64,000 nucleotides of DNA. Source: Cyrtodaria siliqua. Its lineage: Eukaryota > Mollusca > Bivalvia > Adapedonta > Hiatellidae. The stretch covers positions 124,001 through 188,000 of the forward strand of contig JAWPHD010003076.1 in assembly GCA_037043455.1 (NCBI GenBank). The letters run 5' to 3'. This document shows positions 57,936 through 64,000 of the stretch, in pieces (positions within the stretch are counted from its first letter, which is position 1; each line of letters begins with the position of its first letter). Under the pieces are notes generated by a model. The model did not search any database and was not told the DNA's origin. It saw nothing but the letters and a program-made list of their open reading frames with translations. Both the position numbers and the translations under genes were made by a program.

Positions 57936-58175
57936 TATAATTATGCCTAAAGTATATCAATCAATGGTAAAAAGACTCGGTAAATATTCACTTCTGCTAA
58001 TACTTAGCGAATTGAGAGCAGAATCAAAGAAAGTTATTTTAGCGAGATGATTCTCAGCGGAGTTTTTTCATTTTTAACTTTCTTTGATTCTGCTCTCAAT
58101 TCGCTAAGTATTAGCATAAGTGAATATTAACCGAGTCTTTTTACCATTGATTGCGATACTTTAGGCATACTTATA
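57936..58175. mobile_element. Hairpin MITE, 240 bp, with arms of about 105 bp
   Basis: The left arm (TATAATTATGCCTAAAGTAT, ATGGTAAAAAGACTCGGT, CTTAGCGAATTGAGAGCAGA) is inverted at the right arm, ending CTTTAGGCATACTTATA. The central loop is about 30 bp. Confidence 0.88.
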
Positions 58176-58397
58176 TGCTTCTCATAAGTTAAAAATAAGA
58201 CATTATTTTTAAAATTAACTTTAAATATGCTTATTGAAAGTCTCGTTGAATCTCTAAAAATCTCACCAAAATTGCCCAAAACGTTAGAGAGATTTCAAAC
58301 GTCCTATTTTCCCCAGGCCCTGGTTCTGGATCCGTGTAGCATAGCGTAACGAAGAAATCAGAAGCGGACCGGGTGACCGAGGCTAGTATAACAGTAG

Positions 58398-58946
58398 TCT
58401 CGATCATCCAGACCTCTCGCGAGACTTCTCTCAAAGAAGTCCAAACGATGGTCTGGAGTAAAGCTTCTTTAAAAATTTTGACATCAAAACGAGGTGTGTA
58501 CAAAAAAAATCACCGGCATCTGATTGGTCAACTTCAGTTTGTTATAGAAATCCATGGGAATCACCGCCTACGTCACGACGGCGTCAAAAATTACGTGACG
58601 TTACGCGCAATGTTGTGCAATAAAATTACTCCAAACATAGTCAGCGGATCACGATTAATGCTAAAAAATAAATTTTAAACATCATTTTGTAAGATTATAT
58701 TATGTTTTTAGAGAAACAACAATAAAACGAAGTTTATTGTAAATTTATTTAGGACGTACACAAATCCTATTGGAACTAATGTTGCGCGTAATTCAACGTG
58801 CACTTTGATGTTGCAATCAAAATGACGTCACGTCGCAGTCAGTTTTGACGGTTGGCGCCGTCTATCGGTCAACATTTTTAAAGAACAGTGAGTCCAGACG
58901 CTCACTAGCGCTCGCAGTCAGCTTGAGTGTGTCTGGATGATAGAGA
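58398..58946. mobile_element. 549-bp element with 16-bp TIRs and 15-bp target duplication
   Basis: The ends TCTCGATCATCCAGAC (58398-58413) and GTCTGGATGATAGAGA (58931-58946) are inverted copies with one mismatch. Both sides are flanked by identical CTAGTATAACAGTAG (58383-58397 and 58947-58961). The right flank is the left part of an R2 repeat. The inside has no transposase; the plus ORF 58373-58678 has no recognisable domain. Confidence 0.75.
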
Positions 58947-58959
58947 CTAGTATAACAGT

Positions 58960-59745
58960 AGCGTTGCATGTGCAGTGCGGCGGCGGTAAAACGTCTCCCC
59001 TTGCTTACAATTAGAACTGTTATTCATTCCGGTCTTTGGAGATCGCTGAGCGATGGTACATTCTCAAATATTTTGTTTTATTACTTGAATTCCGAATTGG
59101 TGGTTCCACTACTCCAATCTTTAAAGGCTCTGAGTATTGTTTAATCACACTTAGGGTATGTTGTCTGCCTTTTAATATTAGTATTTTGACTGTTGCTTGT
59201 GATACGCGGGCTTCATAACCGCTGCTTCCATCTAAATTCCATTTTGATTATTTCGCTCATTGTTTTCTCGTTTGGTGCAAAGCATTTTGTTAGAAACTGG
59301 GACCATACGCCGCTGGCCATGGAATGGTATGCAGATACCACCATGTTTACCATATGCATAGTCCAGGGGCGTTCTTGGGGCTAATTTAGGTATACGCACC
59401 ATCGAGTTTTGGATTCACAAATGTGCCTAACCCCCCTATACCTTCAGTTTTTATTGCATATTTCGCATCTTTAGCCCTTTTATTTGTTTGCTTCTTTAAT
59501 AGCCTGTACGCATGTGCGTACGTGCGTATGCCCAGGTACGCCCCTGCATGATACGATCTTCCGGGTGTCTCATAATTGTGTACTATTGACATTTTTAGTT
59601 CTGCTCAACCCGGGGCTAGAGGGCGTGAACGGTAGCTAGCTTGTGTCATTACCGTTTGTGAACAATCTCAATCAAACCGAGACTGCGATTTGTTTATATT
59701 TATCGTGTTCGTCGATTTCCATACTTCTCCTTACATAGTCTTTAC
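58960..59745 (+). repeat. R2 repeat with a nested CAGGGGCGT element
   Basis: R2 words: AAAACGTCTCCCC, GGTCTTTGGAGATCGCTGAG, TAAATTCCATTTTG, GGGCTAGAGGGCGTGAACGG, AACCGAGACTGCGATTT. Compared with 40640-40680, it is interrupted after CATATGCATA by 59364-59546, which starts CAGGGGCGTTCTTGG and ends GGTACGCCCCTG. This is a small hAT-like MITE. Confidence 0.7.
59364..59546. mobile_element. Small hAT-like MITE nested in R2
   Basis: The ends CAGGGGCGT and ACGCCCCTG are inverted. The same terminus is found at the right end of the 306-bp element at 23288-23593. The flanking duplication is poorly preserved. Confidence 0.6.
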
Positions 59746-59749
59746 AGGT

Positions 59750-60800
59750 TAACACAAACACATAGAATATATTGATAACTGTTAAGTTTTACATTTTAAA
59801 TGTATTCCGCCTGTGTAAAAATGTCCAACAGTCATCAAGTCAATAGCATTTAATGTTTTAAGTTAATTCTTACTTTCAGGCAGACATGTATACGCTAAGT
59901 AGCGGCTAAACCAACAAATCTCTGCGTGGTCTGTATCAAAATACTGAAACTATATTTGATTTTAGTGTATCAACCAATTACTTCATTATCTAAACAGTTA
60001 ATTATGTTCATGATTTTGAAATCTAGTGAAAAATATATAAACAATTTAAAAAAGTATGTTATGTGTATACATAGGCACTCTTAGACAAGTATGCGCGAAA
60101 AAGATGCGCATACACAACCGTAGGAAATGTCCTTACTACTACTACTAATAATAATAATATCTGAAAGGACACGAAATGCAATGGACGCTCGTGCGCATAT
60201 ACTAGCGCATAGAGGTTACATTGCACCATTGATTTTCCTTCTTTGTTTTATATAGGACGAATGTATATCAAGAGATAAAAAATGCGCATTTTTCTCCGTA
60301 GAAAATTTTAAAACACATATCAATCAAACGAGCGAGCGTGCGCCAGTATAAAAATGCAATAAAAACAGGGGGTCATGTATCATGTAAGAACAAGCCAATC
60401 TGTTGAATGACGTCACGTTCTATTTTGACACGTCACAGATAGATTTACCCCATTTCTACTTTCGCTTTACTGTCTATGTCAATTATAATTAAATATCTCA
60501 AACAAACACTAATCAATGTTCACAATACATCATTTGGCTGAATTATAGGTAATAATAACAAAAAGCAATCACAAGTATGCATTTTGTATCACTAGTAAGG
60601 CATGAAAACGATTTTTATTAGGCACTATTTGACTATACACCACGGAAGCACAAACGCAATGGTGCAATGTAACCTAGATGGATGGAAACGTGAGTATGAT
60701 GTCCCCCGCTTTTCGCGACAAAACTGATAGAAATCAGTGTCTCTTATCTGAAGTCACATGTTTCAAACATCTACCTGTTTTGATGAACAGGATGTGAATT
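59750..60800. other. Intergenic region with a short triplet run and a shared segment
   Basis: A short TAC/TAA triplet run lies at 60135-60160. Sequence shared with 43875-44070 lies on both sides of an extra stretch of about 480 bp (60215-60655). The duplicated words TTGCACCATTG and CAATGGTGCAATGTAAC bound this stretch as an inverted pair, so it may be an insertion. Confidence 0.4.
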
Positions 60801-60817
60801 GATTTATGGTAACTATG

Positions 60818-61003
60818 CCCTTCCCGCTGTTAAAATCGAAGTATAAAACCAACCTAAAATTATTTTTGAAACTAGGAATATCACAACATGTATTCTATGG
60901 AGATGTGATCTATAAACTTCGGGAATTAAAGGTGTCTGACGAATTTACTGACCACGTTACAAAATTAATCAGGATATTCTTCAGAAAAAGATACGACTCT
61001 TAA
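60818..61003 (+). pseudogene. Second copy of the LK.FL.LGIS..FYGD..YK mobile-element ORF remnant
   Basis: It reads KYKTNLKLFLKLGISQHV, FYGDVIYKLREL and DEFTDHVTKLIRIFFRKRYD before a stop. It is uninterrupted here, unlike 6683-7300, where R1 is inserted after YK. The homologous 3' sequence continues to about 61530. The family is not named with confidence. Confidence 0.5.
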
Positions 61004-61697
61004 TTATGGCAAGGCACTTTATGCTTGGTGATTGACCACTCTACTGTCAGTCACTGCGCTTCACTTTTCTCTTTTGCGATGACCGAACAACTTCGTGGGA
61101 ATCCATGATTGTACGTTCTGAAACCCTGAAAGTGCAGGTTGATGCATTTCATCCTTCGTGTTTTCTGGTCCTACCTTTCATAGGTTTTGTCTTTGACTGC
61201 AATCAGTACAATTATGATTGCATTATTATGTGTTTCTAATTATGTATTTTTATATATATTTAGACTTCATTGTTAGAAATTGTCTTTGCAGGGATGTACT
61301 ATTATTTATACTGTCTTTTCAAATTGGGCACTGAAAACAGGATAATAGCGAGGATGGGTACACATAAAATCAATTTAAGCCAACCAGTAGGTCATATTGC
61401 CTACTTCACCACTCTTTGTGTAGTGTATTGTCCTTTTTATTGTATATTTAATTTGCTCTATGTTTAGGATACAGTGCAGACCTACGGTGCCATTGCTGTG
61501 GTTTCTATTTGACCATTTTTCTCATTTTTCCTCCAAGAAAAAAGCACACGGAGCATCTTTGTTATTATTCGTATTGTTTATACTCGGAATATATTTTCCA
61601 GAATTTCGTTTAGTTTAGGTATAATTGCGTAAATCACAAAATCTGATTTACAATATAGAGACAAAAACAACACAACCGATATATTTTAACTTTTAAT

Positions 61698-61703
61698 TTT
61701 ATT
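61698..61703 (-). terminator. Possible polyadenylation signal of FAS1 gene C
   Basis: AATAAA on the minus strand, 73 bases past the stop codon of gene C. Confidence 0.5.
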
Positions 61704-61775
61704 AGAAGAGTATGGGAAATGTTTTTAATTCCGTCCCACTATTAGGGAAACAGGGAAACATTTTTTTGAAAGTGA

Positions 61776-61915
61776 TTATTTGCGCCCTTGTGCATGTTCC
61801 TGTTGAAGGCGGTGCAGCAGATCAGGGGGAAAGAGAAGACCATCGATAGCATGAACGATGCCGTTCGTGGCCGGGATGTCGGGGTGGATGATCTGGGCGT
61901 AGTTCACAACAACTC
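61776..61915 (-). CDS. Gene C exon 6 equivalent (C-terminus)
   Basis: The acceptor is TTTTTCAG, identical in position to gene B, and the stop is TAA. Reading leftwards from 62129 into this exon gives an open frame, but the part above 61915 is intron. Confidence 0.92.
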
Positions 61916-63691
61916 CTGAAAAATGCAATAAACATAATTTAGGATTATCAATTAAACCATTCAAGCGTAAAATAGCATTGTCAATGTAATCTACACTCTG
62001 GCAGCATTTAGACACACAACTAACGGGGGACAAAGACACAGCTAATCGTGATGTATATTTCAAAGAAAAAGGTCCATAACACTTGGTTGTAACGCCGAAG
62101 CGATATGCGAACTTTGGCATGATTCCCAATAAATATGTAAGGTTTCAAAACAATCCTAACATACATTTATAATTTATTCAATGTCATTGGCATGTCCAAT
62201 AACTTTGACTTCCATTTCAGTAGATGTATGGCTCTTTTAAAACGTCAACCTCCAACCTAACCTACCTCATATTTGACAACATATTGACCGATGGTCACGA
62301 AACTTTACACAAGTCTTCTTTCTCACTTATCCAATGCCAAGATATGCCCTTTTCCTAAACTTTAACAATTTAAAAAAAACATCTGCTCCCCCTGTCTTCA
62401 AACTGTATAGTTAAATACTATGGAACAGACGTGCACGCAAAAAATGCATTTCAAAGAACAAAGGGGCATAACTATTGTAATATTCACCTGATCGTTTGTT
62501 TGTTTGTTTGTTTGTTTGTTTGTTTGTTTATATAGTGTTTTACGTCATTTTCAACACATGTAAGGTTATATATGACGGTCGATTGTTTTGGTGGAGGCAG
62601 ACCACCCACTTTTTCTGGGAGAACCAGTACTGTACACCTCCCGCCATCCGTAAGAACCGACATTTCCTAACTTACAGGTCGAGCTCCCAGTAATACAATT
62701 ATAAGGATTTACGCGTGACTCACAACCCTAACGATATATGCCTCACGCTTCATGTGTGAAAGCTCTCCGGCTTCTGGCGCTTGAACAACAAATGTTAATG
62801 TAAGACTTGAATGTTAAACTTTAATGTTACACTAAATACAAGGAGTGCGAAAAGTAAGTCATGTCATTCGCATTGACCTACTTTTGTAAGGAACAGATGG
62901 TTGTCATGTAGAACAATGGTGGAGTTAGAAAGCTCTATGTTTTCCAGTGTCTGAGAAATGAACTTAACGAACAACTTGAATGTAAAACTGTTTCGTACGT
63001 ACTGACGTTCATGGGGACAGACGGATAATGATAATACTATGCACGCTCGTTTGTAACGGGGCATAAAAAACTTGATTGCCATGTTGTGACACATGCTTGA
63101 AATGTTTGAAGTGACAGCAAAAAAAGAAACACTAAAGGGCGTGTTTATATCATTATTTAAACATAAAGGGAGATAAGAGGTCGCTCACATGCCAAATTAT
63201 CGGAACCAAATCAGATTGCAGATCGTGGCATTTTTATATACTATTTAATACCGCTACAAACCAACTGCGCCTTCCGTTAGAGCCTCGTCTACCCTGTGCC
63301 TACTGAACCGAAGATTGGGAGTTCGAGCCGTATATAAGGCAACAATTTTTAAATCATACAATGTTCAGATATTTCAAAATTATTGTACGAAACTACTACG
63401 GAAGAAATCTGATTGGTTCCGACAATTTGGCATTTGAGTACTCTGTAGTGAATCTATGAACACGTTTTGCCTGGTTAACTGAGCAATACATTGGAAACAA
63501 ATGCAAACTATTTGTTACACAATACTCTTAGGTCATAAATTGTCATCTCCGTTTGAAGCGTGTTAATTCATACTAACTTGAGACTCCCTTGGTGATGTTC
63601 ACCGCTGTTCCATGTAATGTGAAAAGTTGTTGTCCATTCTGCATCATGCCTATGGTTCTTGCGCCGGGAATCATGTGGTACTTAAGCATTT
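61776..63691 (-). CDS. FAS1 gene C, partial (last two exons; 5' part beyond right edge)
   Basis: Exons 63578-63691 and 61776-61915 correspond to exons 5 and 6 of gene B, with equal lengths (114 and 140) and the same phase (R codon split across the junction). They encode the second half of FAS1 domain 2: MLKYHMIPGARTIGMMQNG, QQLFTLHGTAVNITKGVS, VVVNYAQIIHPDIPATNG, IVHAIDGLLFPPDLLHRL, QQEHAQGRK and stop. The last exon differs from B by one residue. Intron sequence next to exon 6 is also similar (TTTAGGATTATCAATT, GTAACGCCGAA). This points to a recent B/C duplication or gene conversion. The signal peptide and domain 1 should lie to the right of the window. Confidence 0.9.
62496..62530. repeat. 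(GTTT)n microsatellite in gene C intron
   Basis: Eight or so GTTT repeats. Confidence 0.9.
63270..63345 (+). pseudogene. Weak tRNA-like / SINE-head remnant
   Basis: CGCCTTCCGTTAGAGCCTCG then a B-box-like GGGAGTTCGAGCC. The spacing fits a tRNA-derived head, but no body or tail was recognised. Confidence 0.25.
63578..63691 (-). CDS. Gene C exon 5 equivalent
   Basis: The acceptor is TGACTTCAG and the donor is GTTAGT. It encodes MLKYHMIPGARTIGMMQNG then QQLFTLHGTAVNITKGVS. Confidence 0.9.
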
Positions 63692-63699
63692 CTGAAGTC

Positions 63700-64000
63700 A
63701 AAATGTAATGTCAGTTTTAATTTGTATCTATGTCTCATCAATGTACAGCATTGTATATATATATACATAACTTATAACACCAGAGGTAATGCAGTGTATA
63801 CATATATCTGAGTACAGTGCCACTAAGTTTTCCTTTTTTCTTTATTACTACAAGCATGAAGCATGTTTATGCATTATAGCACAAAGAGTGTTTATTTTAC
63901 TTTTTTTCTTCCATAGTATAGTTTCTTGATGAATATGATATAGTTAATGTGTAAAATCAGACCCCTTTTTCAAAATGTTCAAGTGCACGAGACTAACTGA
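63700..64000. other. Gene C intron sequence to the right edge
   Basis: No further exon is visible in the last 300 bases. Confidence 0.5.

Noticed and set aside
61916..62129. Upstream part of the 117-codon minus ORF ending at 61776 as coding
   Set aside because: Homology to gene B stops at the acceptor at 61916-61917; the sequence above it aligns to gene B intron 5.

Overview
This is intron-rich, AT-rich animal DNA loaded with repeats. It shows tRNA-headed SINEs (one carrying a Deu-type domain), non-LTR retrotransposon pieces, several kinds of MITE, and spliced genes with GT-AG introns. The repeat types (SINEs with CAATT tails, a tandem-repeat element bounded by GCTCTACTGGC, LINE tails ending in AATAAAATAT) suggest a mollusc, most likely a bivalve. 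The species cannot be fixed from sequence alone.

The only host genes I can support are three tandem, head-to-tail genes on the minus strand. They encode secreted proteins with two FAS1 (fasciclin) domains, of the periostin / TGFBI type. Gene A (11653-19066) has six exons and 315 residues. Gene B (28779-41505) has six exons and 309 residues. Gene C enters from the right edge, and only its last two exons (61776-61915 and 63578-63691) are inside the window. Exon lengths, splice phases (1,0,1,1,1) and conserved motifs agree between the genes, so the models support one another. Genes B and C have nearly identical last exons and share intron sequence, whereas A is more diverged.

Between and within these genes lie: two GAA/CTT inverted-repeat blocks (1.07-1.53 kb); a 60-bp minisatellite next to a decayed LINE (3.5-5.0 kb); nested dispersed repeats (5.8-9.1 kb); a 9.7 kb repeat-filled gap between A and B; a 20 kb repeat-filled gap between B and C with a 3.3 kb long-TIR element, several MITEs, SINEs and a 5'-truncated LINE; and simple repeats.

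The most striking structure is in gene B. A 2.7 kb array of about 90 units of 30 bp begins inside exon 2. Its unit consists of the last 24 coding bases of that exon plus the first six intron bases, so the 5' splice site itself has been amplified. In gene A the opposite end of the same exon, its 3' splice site and first coding bases, has been copied several times into intron 1 with a 58-bp period.
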